Shown one piece after another: positions 40,566 through 49,879 of a stretch of 64,000 nt of DNA. The DNA comes from an uncultured Lachnospiraceae bacterium (GTDB lineage: Bacteria; Bacillota; Clostridia; Lachnospirales; Lachnospiraceae): NCBI GenBank assembly GCA_947564645.1, contig CANOCU010000012.1, positions 1 through 64,000 on the forward strand, read 5' to 3'. Below the pieces are notes generated by a model that was not told the DNA's origin, did no database searches, and saw nothing but the letters and a program-made list of their open reading frames with translations. The first letter of the stretch is position 1. The number at the start of each line of letters is the position of its first letter. A program made the position numbers and the translations under genes.

Positions 40566-42248
40566 TTAAATTTGTTTTGTTTTTCTTGCCAATTCTTTCA
40601 TTTCTCTCGCATTATTCATGACATTCTCTGTTATACAGGCGCTTCCCAACATTCTTGCCATCTCCGAAACGCTCTCTTCCTCCTCCAGTTTCCTGATCAC
40701 CGTGACAGAACGATTGTCCTCTACTTTCTTCTCGATACAGAAATGTCTGTCTGACATCGCGGCGATCTGGGGAAGATGCGTAATGCAGATCAGCTGGTGT
40801 CCCCTGCCAAGAATACCCATTTTTTCGGACACCTTCCACGCCGTCTTTCCGCTGATCCCGGTGTCGATCTCGTCAAAGATCAATGTCTCAATCTCATCCT
40901 TGTCCGCCAGTACGGTTTTTAATGCGAGCATGATACGCGAAAGCTCACCGCCGCTCGCAACCTGCGCCAGTTCTCTGAGCCGCTCTCCTGTATTGGTCGA
41001 GATCAAAAACGTCACTTTATCAAAACCGTTTGCGCCGATCTGTTCCTGCGACGGCGTAACCTGAATCTCAAAGGCAACCTCCTGAAAATTCAGATCGACG
41101 AGCGCCGTTCTCATCTTATCCGCCAGACTGTCTGCATATTGACTGCGGATCTTCGATATCTCAGTGCAGAGCGAAGAAACCTCTTTTTTTAAAGTATCTG
41201 CACGTTTTGTCAATTCCATACGATACGTATCATAGTCCCTGTACTTCTCGAGCAGATTCTCGGACTGATCGTGATATGCCAGAATATCCTCTATCGTATT
41301 TCCGTATTTTGACTTTAGATGATTCAGCAGATTCAGCCGCTTTTCCGTACGGTCAAAAAGCGCTCCGTCAAATTCCAGTTCCGAAAGATAATCCGCAATC
41401 CCACGATTAAAATCATTTAGCAGACTGTCGATATCAAGCAGCTGCTGTTCGAATTCCTGCAAGGCATCATCATAGACCGCTACGGATCTGATTTCCCGCA
41501 ATGCCCGTCCTATATGATTGCCGCTGCCATTTTCTTCATACCCGCACAATCCATGTGCAATACCGACGGCATCCCTGATCTTCTGTCCGTTGACAAGTTT
41601 CTGGAATGTCTGCTCGACTTCGTCGTCTTCTCCCGGTATGAGCGCCGCTTCCTCTATCTCCTGACATTCGAACTTGGCCAATGCCGCTTCCCGCTTGCGA
41701 GTCTCCTCATCGACTTCATTCTGTGCCAATTCTTCAACTGCCTTACGGTATTCTCCATAAGTCTCCCGCAGCGTTTCCTTCAGGGGACGCATCTCTTCCC
41801 CCGCATAGGCATCCAGTATCTCCAATTGTTTCACGGGCTGCAGTAACGACTGATGCTCATGCTGCCCGTGGATGTCGATCAGGATTTCCGCCAGCTGCTT
41901 CAACTGCCTGGCGGTCACTGTCTCACCACACACTTTACAGACATTGCGGTTCGGCATGATCCTCCGCTGCAAAATGATCTGACCCTCCTCCACCGGCAGA
42001 TCCAGCTGCTCTATGGCCTTCACCTGCTGTGCCTGCTCCACCGTAAAGACAAGCTCCACCAACGCATACTCCGCCCCAGTACGGATCAAGTCCTTGTCTG
42101 CTTTGGCTCCCAACGCCAGATTGATGGAGCCGATAATAATGGATTTTCCCGCGCCGGTCTCACCGGTCAGGATATTCAGGCCTTCCCCGAAATGAACCTC
42201 GATCTCGTCGATCAGGGCCAGATTCTTCACATGTAAACTTTGTAGCAT
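40566..42248 (-). CDS. recN: DNA repair protein RecN
   Basis: 560-aa SMC-like ATPase for double-strand-break repair. The N-terminal ATPase half has Walker A TGETGAGKSII, a long coiled coil lies between (about 160-370), and the C-terminal half has the signature LASGGELSRIMLALK and Walker B LIFDEIDTGISG. Start at ATG 42248 (MLQSLHVKNLALI) after AAGAGGTGAAAGG; the frame upstream to 42293 has no ribosome site. It follows argR, as in most clostridia and bacilli. Confidence 0.97.
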   Translation of the reverse strand: MLQSLHVKNLALIDEIEVHFGEGLNILTGETGAGKSIIIGSINLALGAKADKDLIRTGAEYALVELVFTVEQAQQVKAIEQLDLPVEEGQIILQRRIMPNRNVCKVCGETVTARQLKQLAEILIDIHGQHEHQSLLQPVKQLEILDAYAGEEMRPLKETLRETYGEYRKAVEELAQNEVDEETRKREAALAKFECQEIEEAALIPGEDDEVEQTFQKLVNGQKIRDAVGIAHGLCGYEENGSGNHIGRALREIRSVAVYDDALQEFEQQLLDIDSLLNDFNRGIADYLSELEFDGALFDRTEKRLNLLNHLKSKYGNTIEDILAYHDQSENLLEKYRDYDTYRMELTKRADTLKKEVSSLCTEISKIRSQYADSLADKMRTALVDLNFQEVAFEIQVTPSQEQIGANGFDKVTFLISTNTGERLRELAQVASGGELSRIMLALKTVLADKDEIETLIFDEIDTGISGKTAWKVSEKMGILGRGHQLICITHLPQIAAMSDRHFCIEKKVEDNRSVTVIRKLEEEESVSEMARMLGSACITENVMNNAREMKELARKTKQI

Positions 42249-42302
42249 CCTTTCACCTCTTATGTATTCTCCCCGGGCATAACCGTCTGCCATTCTATCG
42301 TA

Positions 42303-42752
42303 TTATTCTATCATTCGCCTTAATTTATCCATCACCTGCAATGCTGCATTCTCATTGCGCATGGCCATCATAATCGTATTGTCGCCGGCAATACAGCCTA
42401 CGATCTCCTCCAGTTTAAGCGCATCCACTGCCGCAGCCACCGCCATTGCCATACCGGAAACCGTCTTCATGACTAACAGGTTCTGCGCCAGATCCATGGA
42501 TACATATCCTTCCCGCAGTACCCTGATATACTTATCTCCCAAATGGGATTCATCCCGGGTAAAAGCGATATATTTCTGTCTGCCGTTGCCGCCGGAGATC
42601 TTTGACAGCTTCAATTCCCTGATATCGCGGGATACCGTCGCCTGTGTCACCTGGTATCCTTCCTCCCGCAGTCTGTCAGCCAGCTCCTCCTGGGTCTCTA
42701 TCTCATATTGTCCGATCAACTCGATTATTTTTTCATGTCTTTTCTTTTTCAT
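42303..42752 (-). CDS. argR: Arginine repressor
   Basis: 149-aa hexameric regulator of arginine metabolism. Winged helix at the N-terminus (EIETQEELADRLREEGYQVTQATVSRDIREL) and the arginine-binding oligomer domain at the C-terminus (GCIAGDNTIMMAMRN). The position between nadK and recN is the conserved one for Firmicutes and says little about targets. No convincing ARG box was found in the 70-bp gap upstream. Confidence 0.95.
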   Translation of the reverse strand: MKKKRHEKIIELIGQYEIETQEELADRLREEGYQVTQATVSRDIRELKLSKISGGNGRQKYIAFTRDESHLGDKYIRVLREGYVSMDLAQNLLVMKTVSGMAMAVAAAVDALKLEEIVGCIAGDNTIMMAMRNENAALQVMDKLRRMIE

Positions 42753-42823
42753 AGAATATTATCTCATCATCTATTTTATTTTCAAAATTCACAAAGTTAA
42801 CTTGCACATCAGCTCTATTTCTG

Positions 42824-43672
42824 TCATTCGCTCATCTTCTTATGTAAAACCGTCAGAAAGCTTTCCGTGTTCAACTTCAATATCCCGGTCGTCTTATCAG
42901 CCCTGCGGACAACGACGGCATCCCCGGTCTGCAGTCTGACCTTACAGCTTCCGTCAAAACTTGCCTCCACCGTCTGCGTCCATCCGTCTTTGCCCTCCGG
43001 AATCTCAATCCTGATCTCATCATCGGGCGACAGTACGATGCTCCTTGTATTCAGCGTGTGCGGGCAGATCGGCGTCATCAGAAGAAGCCTGGCGCCTGGT
43101 TCCACGATCGGACCGCCCGCCGACATATTATATCCTGTAGATCCTGTCGGCGTCGCGACGATCATACCGTCCGCGCTGTAACTGTTTAAGAACTGGCCAT
43201 TCACATAAATGTGGAATACCAGAACCTGCAGTGATCCACATCTGGATAACACGATATCATTCAAGGCAAAGTTCTCTTCCTGTATTCCCTGCTTCGTGGT
43301 CTGTCCAACCAACATCATCCGCTCTTCCCGCGTAAACCGGCCTTCCAACAGTTTCGTAAGCGCTTCCTCGATCGAAGCGATCTCCACTTCCGCCAAATAG
43401 CCAAGCGTACCCAGATTAATTCCCAACAAAGGGATATCGCTGTTCATCATATTTCCGGCAGCACGAAGAAGTGTCCCGTCTCCACCCAATACCAGAATGC
43501 ATTCCGCTTCCTGCTGCCCACATGTCTTAAGCCTCTCCGCCAACGGTAACTGCCTCCCGTTATCTACGCAGGTCACCCTTGCCCCATGCGCTTCCAGATA
43601 CGCCTCTATCTTATGAGTATAGAACCCTTCCGGATCCTTCACTTCATTTGTGATCAAATAAAAATGTTTCAT
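42824..43672 (-). CDS. nadK: NAD kinase
   Basis: 282-aa enzyme that phosphorylates NAD to NADP. Motifs: LVLGGDGTLLRAAG (GGDG), GINLGTLGYLAEVE, ADGMIVATPTGSTGYNMSAGGP. The start overlaps the tlyA stop as ATGA, so the two are translationally coupled. Normal length. Confidence 0.97.
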   Translation of the reverse strand: MKHFYLITNEVKDPEGFYTHKIEAYLEAHGARVTCVDNGRQLPLAERLKTCGQQEAECILVLGGDGTLLRAAGNMMNSDIPLLGINLGTLGYLAEVEIASIEEALTKLLEGRFTREERMMLVGQTTKQGIQEENFALNDIVLSRCGSLQVLVFHIYVNGQFLNSYSADGMIVATPTGSTGYNMSAGGPIVEPGARLLLMTPICPHTLNTRSIVLSPDDEIRIEIPEGKDGWTQTVEASFDGSCKVRLQTGDAVVVRRADKTTGILKLNTESFLTVLHKKMSE

Positions 43673-44574
43673 TCTGCCTGCTTCGCCTCATCCAGAACAC
43701 TGTGTGCATCACTCACAACGCAGGCAGCCACTTCTTTCCATTCTGCATTGTCTGCCGTACCGTTTTCTTCATTTATCAGCCCCCGGAGCATATTTTCCGC
43801 CTCCGCTTCCGACATCTTTAACACTTCTTCTGAAATATCTGTTCTCTTTTCCAGATAGATCAGATATTCTATATTGCCCTCCGGTCCCTTGATCGGTGAA
43901 TAGGTAAGCCCCTTCACCGCAAATCCCACCAGATCGGCATACAGCATCACCTTGACGATCACTTCCTCATGCACTGACGGATCCCGGACGACACCCTTCT
44001 TACCGACCTTCTCTCTTCCCGCCTCGAACTGCGGTTTGATCAGGCATACCATATGTCCCTGCTCTCTTAACAGTTTCCTGGCCGGAATCAGAATCTTGGT
44101 CAGCGAGATGAAGGAAACATCCACGGATGCAAAATCAATCTGTCCCGGAATATCCTGCTGCGTCACATAGCGGAAATTTGTCTTCTCCATGCATACGACC
44201 CGTTCGTCACTGCGCAGTTTCCAGGCCAGCTGTCCATGTCCCACATCAATGGCATATACCAGACCGGCACCGTTTTGCAGCATACAATCCGTAAATCCGC
44301 CCGTGGAAGCCCCGATATCCATGCAGACCGCATGGGTAAGTTCAATGGGAAACTTCTCCATCGCCTTTTCCAGTTTCAATCCCCCGCGGCTTACATATTT
44401 CAGGCTGCCTCCCTTTACCTCGATATGAATTTTACTCTCATCAAACATCGTTCCGGCCTTGTCTTCTCTCTGCCCGTCCACGAAGACATTTCCTGTCATC
44501 AGGATCGCTTTGGCCTTCTCCCTGGAAGGGGCCAGTCCCTGTTTGACCAGAATGATATCCAGTCTCTCTCTCAT
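43669..44574 (-). CDS. tlyA: TlyA-family rRNA 2'-O-methyltransferase
   Basis: 301 aa: S4 RNA-binding domain (about 3-60, RLDIILVKQGLAPSREKAKA) followed by a Rossmann methyltransferase (MDIGASTGGFTDCML, IDVGHGQLAWKL, DVSFISLTKI). TlyA methylates 16S/23S rRNA cytidines in mycobacteria; in Firmicutes it sits in the dxs-recN block as here. The last 55 residues are an acidic helical tail beyond the usual fold. Overlaps dxs and nadK by 4 bp at each end. Confidence 0.94.
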   Translation of the reverse strand: MRERLDIILVKQGLAPSREKAKAILMTGNVFVDGQREDKAGTMFDESKIHIEVKGGSLKYVSRGGLKLEKAMEKFPIELTHAVCMDIGASTGGFTDCMLQNGAGLVYAIDVGHGQLAWKLRSDERVVCMEKTNFRYVTQQDIPGQIDFASVDVSFISLTKILIPARKLLREQGHMVCLIKPQFEAGREKVGKKGVVRDPSVHEEVIVKVMLYADLVGFAVKGLTYSPIKGPEGNIEYLIYLEKRTDISEEVLKMSEAEAENMLRGLINEENGTADNAEWKEVAACVVSDAHSVLDEAKQAE

Positions 44575-46439
44575 CTGTCATTACGCCTGCTGTTTTCTAT
44601 TCTCTCCACAATGGAATCCGCATCGATCCCGATCTCACGCTTCAGAAGTTCCACGTTTCCATGCTCCACATACTCGTCCGGCACCGCGATATTTAACACC
44701 TGTACACGCTCCCCGAGCTTGTCTATACAGGCTCTGACTTTCTCCCCATAACCGCCGCTTGCCACATTCTCTTCCATCGTCACGATCAGTCGATGTTCAC
44801 GACAGGCCTCACGGACGGCCTGCTCATCTATCGGTTTGACAAAACGGGCATTCGTCAGGGAGCAGGAATATCCCTTCTCTTTCAACATCTCCCGCACCTC
44901 AAGCGCCACCTTCACCATACTGCCGACTGCAAACAAAATAATGTCTTCCTCTTCATAGACAGGTTCGCTCTTACCATATACGATCGGCGCCCGACTGTCC
45001 CGCAGCCCGTCGAAAGCCTCTCCCCTCGGGTAGCGGATCGCCATCGGCATGGACGCTGCAAGCGCGAATTTCATCATATCGGATAGCTCCCATTTATTCT
45101 TGGGCGCCATAATATGCATATTCGGAATAGATGACAGGTAGGACAGATCAAAGATACCCTGATGCGTCTCTCCGTCGCTTCCCACAAGTCCTGCCCTGTC
45201 GATCGCAAAGATGACCGGCAGATTCTGAAGGCACACATCATGTAAGATCTGATCGTAGGCTCTCTGAAGAAAAGAGGAATAGATGGCTACGATCGGCCTT
45301 AAACCTCCTGCCGCCAGTCCGGCTGCAAATGTTACCGCATGTTCTTCCGCAATTCCCACATCAAAGAATCTGTCCGGATACATATTCCGAAAGCGCTTCA
45401 ATCCGGTACCATCCGGCATGGCCGCCGTGATAGCCACCACCTTCTCTTCACGCTGTCCCAGCTTACACATAACCGTGGAGAAAATATCCGTATAATTTGC
45501 TTTACTCTGCGGCTTACTCGGAATACCGGTCTCAATATCAAACGGCTCCGCACCATGAAATCTGGCCGGATGCCTCTCGGCCGGAGCATACCCTCTTCCC
45601 TTCTGTGTGATCACATGCAGAAGCACCGCTCCCCTGATCTTCCTGGCTTCTCCCAGAAGACGGACCATGTCCGGAATATTATGCCCATCCACCGGCCCCA
45701 GATAGGTGATCCCCATATCCTCAAAGAACATTCCAGGTACTACCAGATGCTTAAAACTGCTCTTGGCGCGTCTGATCTGAGACACAACCTTATCCCCGTA
45801 CTTGGATTTACCGTGAAGAGACTTGTAAACGCCTTCCTTCAGATCCAGATACATATCAGCCGTTCTGATATTATTCAGATATTTTGATACGCCGCCTACG
45901 TTCTCCGATATGGACATATTATTATCATTTAACACAATAATAAAGTTCGTCTCCAGACGGGACGCGTTGTTAAGCGCCTCATAAGCCATACCCCCGGTCA
46001 GCGAACCATCCCCGATCACCGAGACGATCGTGTTCTTCTCTCCCTGAATATCTCTGGCTTTGACCATCCCCAGGCCGGCAGAGATGGACGTCGAACTGTG
46101 CCCCGTATCAAAGCAGTCACAATCGCTTTCCTTACGCTTTGGAAATCCGCTCATACCACCGAATTTCCGCAGATTCACGAACCCGTCTCTTCTGCCCGTC
46201 AATATCTTATGTGTGTAGGACTGGTGCCCCACATCCCAGATGATCTTGTCTTCCGGCAGATTTAAGAACAAATGAAGGGCCATGGTAAGCTCCACTGCCC
46301 CCAGATTCGAGCCCAGATGCCCACCCGTCTCACTGATGGACTGGATCAGAAACTCTCTGATCTCCTGCGCCAATACACTATAATCGCTCTCTGCGATCTG
46401 TTTGATGTCATTCGCCTGTTCGATTTTCCCTAATAGCAT
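44571..46439 (-). CDS. dxs: 1-deoxy-D-xylulose-5-phosphate synthase
   Basis: 622-aa thiamin-diphosphate enzyme that condenses pyruvate and glyceraldehyde-3-phosphate, the first step of the MEP isoprenoid route. TPP motif GDGSLTGGMAYEALNNA, substrate His in DVGHQSYTHKILTGR, catalytic Glu in VGIAEEHAVTFAAG. Its product leads to the diphosphates used by IspA, encoded just upstream. Normal length. Ribosome site AGGACCGGG before ATG 46439 is modest. Confidence 0.97.
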   Translation of the reverse strand: MLLGKIEQANDIKQIAESDYSVLAQEIREFLIQSISETGGHLGSNLGAVELTMALHLFLNLPEDKIIWDVGHQSYTHKILTGRRDGFVNLRKFGGMSGFPKRKESDCDCFDTGHSSTSISAGLGMVKARDIQGEKNTIVSVIGDGSLTGGMAYEALNNASRLETNFIIVLNDNNMSISENVGGVSKYLNNIRTADMYLDLKEGVYKSLHGKSKYGDKVVSQIRRAKSSFKHLVVPGMFFEDMGITYLGPVDGHNIPDMVRLLGEARKIRGAVLLHVITQKGRGYAPAERHPARFHGAEPFDIETGIPSKPQSKANYTDIFSTVMCKLGQREEKVVAITAAMPDGTGLKRFRNMYPDRFFDVGIAEEHAVTFAAGLAAGGLRPIVAIYSSFLQRAYDQILHDVCLQNLPVIFAIDRAGLVGSDGETHQGIFDLSYLSSIPNMHIMAPKNKWELSDMMKFALAASMPMAIRYPRGEAFDGLRDSRAPIVYGKSEPVYEEEDIILFAVGSMVKVALEVREMLKEKGYSCSLTNARFVKPIDEQAVREACREHRLIVTMEENVASGGYGEKVRACIDKLGERVQVLNIAVPDEYVEHGNVELLKREIGIDADSIVERIENSRRNDR

Positions 46440-46452
46440 CCCGGTCCTCCAT

Positions 46453-47400
46453 CTACTTCTCTCTGTATATCAACTGTTCCACCAATTCTTCCAGGAACAG
46501 ATTTCTCCTCGGAAAAGAAGAAAGAATCTCTATCGCCTCCCTGGACAATCGTGCTACCTGTTTCCCGGACTCCTCCAGACCGTGCATGACAACATACGTC
46601 AATTTATGATTCTTCTCATCACTGCCTGCCTGCTTGCCCAACACCTCCAGCGAACTCGTCACATCAAGAATATCATCCTGGATCTGAAAAGCTATCCCTA
46701 TATTAGATGCACATCTCTCCAATGCCTGTATTTCCTCCGTTGAAGCCCCTGCCAGAACAGCCCCGATCATCATAGCCGCTTCGATCAGCGCCGCCGTTTT
46801 ATGCTCATGAATGTAAAGAAGCATCTCCGCCGTCACATTCTCACCAAGCGACTCTGCCTCCAGATCGGCGCACTGTCCTCCGATCATCCCGTCGATTCCC
46901 GCCTTAGATGCCAGTATCTTCATGGCCGCCGCGATCCGACGATACTCTTCCACCGTCTCTGCCGCCTCAAAGGCACGCACAGCCGTCTCAAAGGCATAAT
47001 TGAGAAGTCCGTCCCCTGCCAGTACCGCCATACCTTCTCCATAAACCACATGCGTTGTCTTACGCCCTCTGCGGTATTCATCGTTATCCATGGCCGGAAG
47101 ATCATCATGCACCAGAGAATAGTTGTGTATCATCTCCAATGCCGCCATGAACAAGGGCAGCGTCTGCTCTGTCAGACTCCTCCCGTCTGAGGCATCCTGC
47201 CCGCTATAGCATCCGATTTCTGTAAAAAGCGCCGCGCTCTCCGCCATCAGCAAAGGCCGCAGCCGCTTTCCTCCTGCCTGAACCGAGTAATTCATGGCCT
47301 GCGCTACCCTGCCACGATATCCCTCTTCGTCCGGAAGGCATCTGTGAAGTAACATTTCTACCTGTTTCGTCCTTTGTCCCAACTCTGCTTTAAAATTCAT
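46453..47400 (-). CDS. ispA: Polyprenyl (farnesyl) diphosphate synthase
   Basis: 315-aa short-chain prenyl transferase. First Asp-rich motif LVHDDLPAMDND, second QIQDDILDVTS; the residues before the first motif (MAALEMIHNYSL) fit C15 product length. It supplies farnesyl diphosphate for undecaprenyl carriers. It overlaps xseB by 11 bp and is followed by dxs after 13 bp. Confidence 0.95.
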   Translation of the reverse strand: MNFKAELGQRTKQVEMLLHRCLPDEEGYRGRVAQAMNYSVQAGGKRLRPLLMAESAALFTEIGCYSGQDASDGRSLTEQTLPLFMAALEMIHNYSLVHDDLPAMDNDEYRRGRKTTHVVYGEGMAVLAGDGLLNYAFETAVRAFEAAETVEEYRRIAAAMKILASKAGIDGMIGGQCADLEAESLGENVTAEMLLYIHEHKTAALIEAAMMIGAVLAGASTEEIQALERCASNIGIAFQIQDDILDVTSSLEVLGKQAGSDEKNHKLTYVVMHGLEESGKQVARLSREAIEILSSFPRRNLFLEELVEQLIYREK

Positions 47401-47626
47401 CTAATCCACCATTCTCGTTGATCTGAAGTACCTTTTTCTCTACCTGGTCTATGGCCTGATTGCAGTTTCTCAATAACTGCATCCCTCTGTTATATTCCTG
47501 AAAGGATTCCTCCAGAGTGATCTCTTCCGTCTCCAGATGCGCGATCACCTCTTCAAGCTGCGCAAATGCCTCTTCCAAAGAAAAAACCTGTTGTTCCTGT
47601 TCTCTTTCCATATCGCTGTTGTTCAT
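47390..47626 (-). CDS. xseB: Exodeoxyribonuclease VII small subunit
   Basis: 78 aa, helical, with the family core SLEEAFAQLEEVIAHLETEEITLEESFQEYNRG in two blocks. Together with XseA it forms the single-strand exonuclease VII. Start at ATG 47626, 4 nt after the xseA stop; upstream in-frame codons to 47719 lie inside xseA. Confidence 0.94.
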   Translation of the reverse strand: MNNSDMEREQEQQVFSLEEAFAQLEEVIAHLETEEITLEESFQEYNRGMQLLRNCNQAIDQVEKKVLQINENGGLDEF

Positions 47627-47630
47627 ATAC

Positions 47631-48878
47631 TCACTCTTCTCCACTCTCAGACAGACCGGTCTGCAGATATCGGTCCTCTCTGTGCGACTTATCCGTAACC
47701 CGTGCCTGCAGTCTGCCATCCTTCACATATACGGTCATAACGTCCCCCACTGCAATCTGTCCGATCGATGCGAGCGTCTTCCCCTGTTCATCTGCAACAT
47801 AAGCATACCCCTGATTCAGCTTGTCAAGCGGCGACAGCCCCTTCATCTGCTCCAGATAGAGCGCCATCCTGTGCCTGCTTCCCTGCAGGTGCCTGTCCAT
47901 CAGATTCTGCAGGCGTTCTTCCAGAGACAGAGCCTGTGTTCTTTTGGTCCGGATTCTGTTAAGCGGGCTTAAATACCGCATCCTTACGCTGTACCGCTCA
48001 AGATCCTGGCGATACTGCCTGATCACCCGCCTGCAAAGATGCTGTATGGTATAAGCATATTCCGACAGCTTGTCCTGCAGCTGTTCGATATCATATACCG
48101 CCAGTTCTGCCGCCGCTGAGGGCGTAGGTGCACGCAGATCGGCCACATAGTCAGCAATGGTCGTGTCAGTCTCATGTCCCACAGCCGAAATGACCGGAAT
48201 CCTGCAGTCAAAGATCGCCTGCGCAACCACTTCCTCGTTAAATGCCCATAAGTCTTCGATGGATCCACCGCCTCTTCCTACAATAATGGTATCCACACCC
48301 AGCCTCTCCATGGCATGGATTCCATTGACAATACTGGCCGCGGCTGCCTCTCCCTGCACGATCGCCGGATAGAGAATGATCTGTACATAGGGGTTCCGTC
48401 TTCCTGCGATGTTGATGATATCCCTGACCGCGGCTCCCGTAGCCGCAGTCACGACGCCAAGTCTGCTGATATATCTGGGGATCGGCTGCTTATATTGTGC
48501 AGCAAACATGCCCCTCTCTTCCAATTCCCGCTTCAGTCTTTCATATTTCTCGTAGAGCGCTCCTGCACCATCAAGCTGCACTGCCCTGGCATATAACTGG
48601 TACTTGCCGTCCCGCTCATAGACATCCACACTGCCGCTTACCACAACCTGCTGTCCCTCCGTCATCCGAAATGACAGACCGCTGCGGTTAGAAGCAAACA
48701 TAACACATGCTATCGTGCCTTTTGCATCCTTTAATGTAAAATAAATATGTCCAGAGGAGTGATATTTGCAGTTACTCACTTCGCCTTTCACCATGATCGA
48801 CTGCAACATATAATCCTGCGTGAACATATTCCTGATATAGTAATTAACCTGTGCGACTGTATATATATTCTGCATCAT
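47631..48878 (-). CDS. xseA: Exodeoxyribonuclease VII large subunit
   Basis: 415-aa catalytic subunit. N-terminal OB fold (about 1-105), catalytic domain with GVVTAATGAAVRDIINIAGRRNPY, VGRGGGSIEDLWAFNEE and VISAVGHETDTTIADYVADLRAPTPSAAAE in separate blocks, coiled-coil C-terminus. Start at ATG 48878 (or the next codon, 48875) behind AGAGGTC; the frame upstream to 48947 overlaps nusB and lacks a ribosome site. Confidence 0.96.
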   Translation of the reverse strand: MMQNIYTVAQVNYYIRNMFTQDYMLQSIMVKGEVSNCKYHSSGHIYFTLKDAKGTIACVMFASNRSGLSFRMTEGQQVVVSGSVDVYERDGKYQLYARAVQLDGAGALYEKYERLKRELEERGMFAAQYKQPIPRYISRLGVVTAATGAAVRDIINIAGRRNPYVQIILYPAIVQGEAAAASIVNGIHAMERLGVDTIIVGRGGGSIEDLWAFNEEVVAQAIFDCRIPVISAVGHETDTTIADYVADLRAPTPSAAAELAVYDIEQLQDKLSEYAYTIQHLCRRVIRQYRQDLERYSVRMRYLSPLNRIRTKRTQALSLEERLQNLMDRHLQGSRHRMALYLEQMKGLSPLDKLNQGYAYVADEQGKTLASIGQIAVGDVMTVYVKDGRLQARVTDKSHREDRYLQTGLSESGEE

Positions 48879-48891
48879 GACCTCTGGCTGC

Positions 48892-49287
48892 CTATGCGAA
48901 TTTCGCGAGAATACCGTTGACAAACCCTGACGATGCATCCTGGCCAAACTTCTTAGCCAGTTCTACCGCCTCATTGATCGCAACGCTGACCGGCACCGAA
49001 TCATCATATTTGATCTCATAGACTGCCAGACGGAGGATCGTCAGATCCACCTTGCTCATCCGTCCGGTATTCCACCCCTTCGCCTGCTCGTCCAACATGG
49101 CGTCTATTTCAGAGAGTTTCTGGCAGATTTTGTTGTATTTATCCGAAACATACTCGGCATCCTCTCCCTCTGCGGCATCTTCCTGTTCAAAGAAGAGCGC
49201 TTCCTGCTCCGGCATATCCTCCAAACTATTAAACTCCACACGGAACAGCAGCTTAAAGACCTGTTCCCGCAACTCTCTTCTGCTCAT
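48892..49287 (-). CDS. nusB: Transcription antitermination factor NusB
   Basis: 131-aa all-helical RNA-binding protein that with NusE binds boxA of rRNA leaders. Conserved N-terminus RRELREQVFKLLF and C-terminus PVSVAINEAVELAKKFG...FVNGILAKF. An acidic insertion (EDAAEGEDAEY) lies at about 30-42. Confidence 0.95.
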   Translation of the reverse strand: MSRRELREQVFKLLFRVEFNSLEDMPEQEALFFEQEDAAEGEDAEYVSDKYNKICQKLSEIDAMLDEQAKGWNTGRMSKVDLTILRLAVYEIKYDDSVPVSVAINEAVELAKKFGQDASSGFVNGILAKFA

Positions 49288-49340
49288 ACTAGCACCCCAT
49301 ATCTGCCCTGACGCAGACGATCTGCGCTCTCAGGTCAGTC

Positions 49341-49727
49341 TTATTTCTCTTTTGACACATTGATTCCTGCGATCCTGATATTGACATCCGTCACTTCCAG
49401 TCCTGTCATATTCTCGATTGCACTCTTTACCTTGCTCTGCGCACGCTGACAGGTTGCCGGAATATTGAATCCATACTCCATCACGATCGCCAGTTCAACT
49501 TTCACTTTCTTATTAAAGATCTCTACCCTTGCTCCCTTTGCAAGACCCTTGACCCCGACCCGGCTCAGCAGTTCCTTCGCCATATTGCCATTCATGGCCG
49601 CAATTCCCTCAACCTCTGTCGCTGCCAGAGCCGCGATCATTGCCACAACGTCATCCGCGATCTTTACCGTGCCTACCTTCTCATCTTCCTGCAATACATA
49701 AGTATTCTTAGATAATTCCTGCTCCAT
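49341..49727 (-). CDS. Asp23/Gls24-family envelope-associated protein
   Basis: 128 aa. Family pattern: VKIADDVVAMIAALAATEVEGIAAM, VGVKGLAKGARVEIFNKKVKVELAIVMEYG and NIPATCQRAQSKVKSAIENMTGLEV (three blocks). Such proteins are membrane-associated stress proteins in Firmicutes; this copy always precedes nusB in clostridia. First gene of the nusB-recN block. A TATAAT lies upstream at about 49791-49796 but I found no good -35. Confidence 0.92.
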   Translation of the reverse strand: MEQELSKNTYVLQEDEKVGTVKIADDVVAMIAALAATEVEGIAAMNGNMAKELLSRVGVKGLAKGARVEIFNKKVKVELAIVMEYGFNIPATCQRAQSKVKSAIENMTGLEVTDVNIRIAGINVSKEK

Positions 49728-49879
49728 ATTACTCTCCCATTTCCATCAATTTGCACAAACATGTTATTTATTCTGAATAAGTATATCAAATTATATCCTT
49801 TTTGCCTAGTACAACGAATAATTAATTTCTGATACATTGGCGCCAAAGTGTCAGTTCATTCATTTTCATTGCACGAATG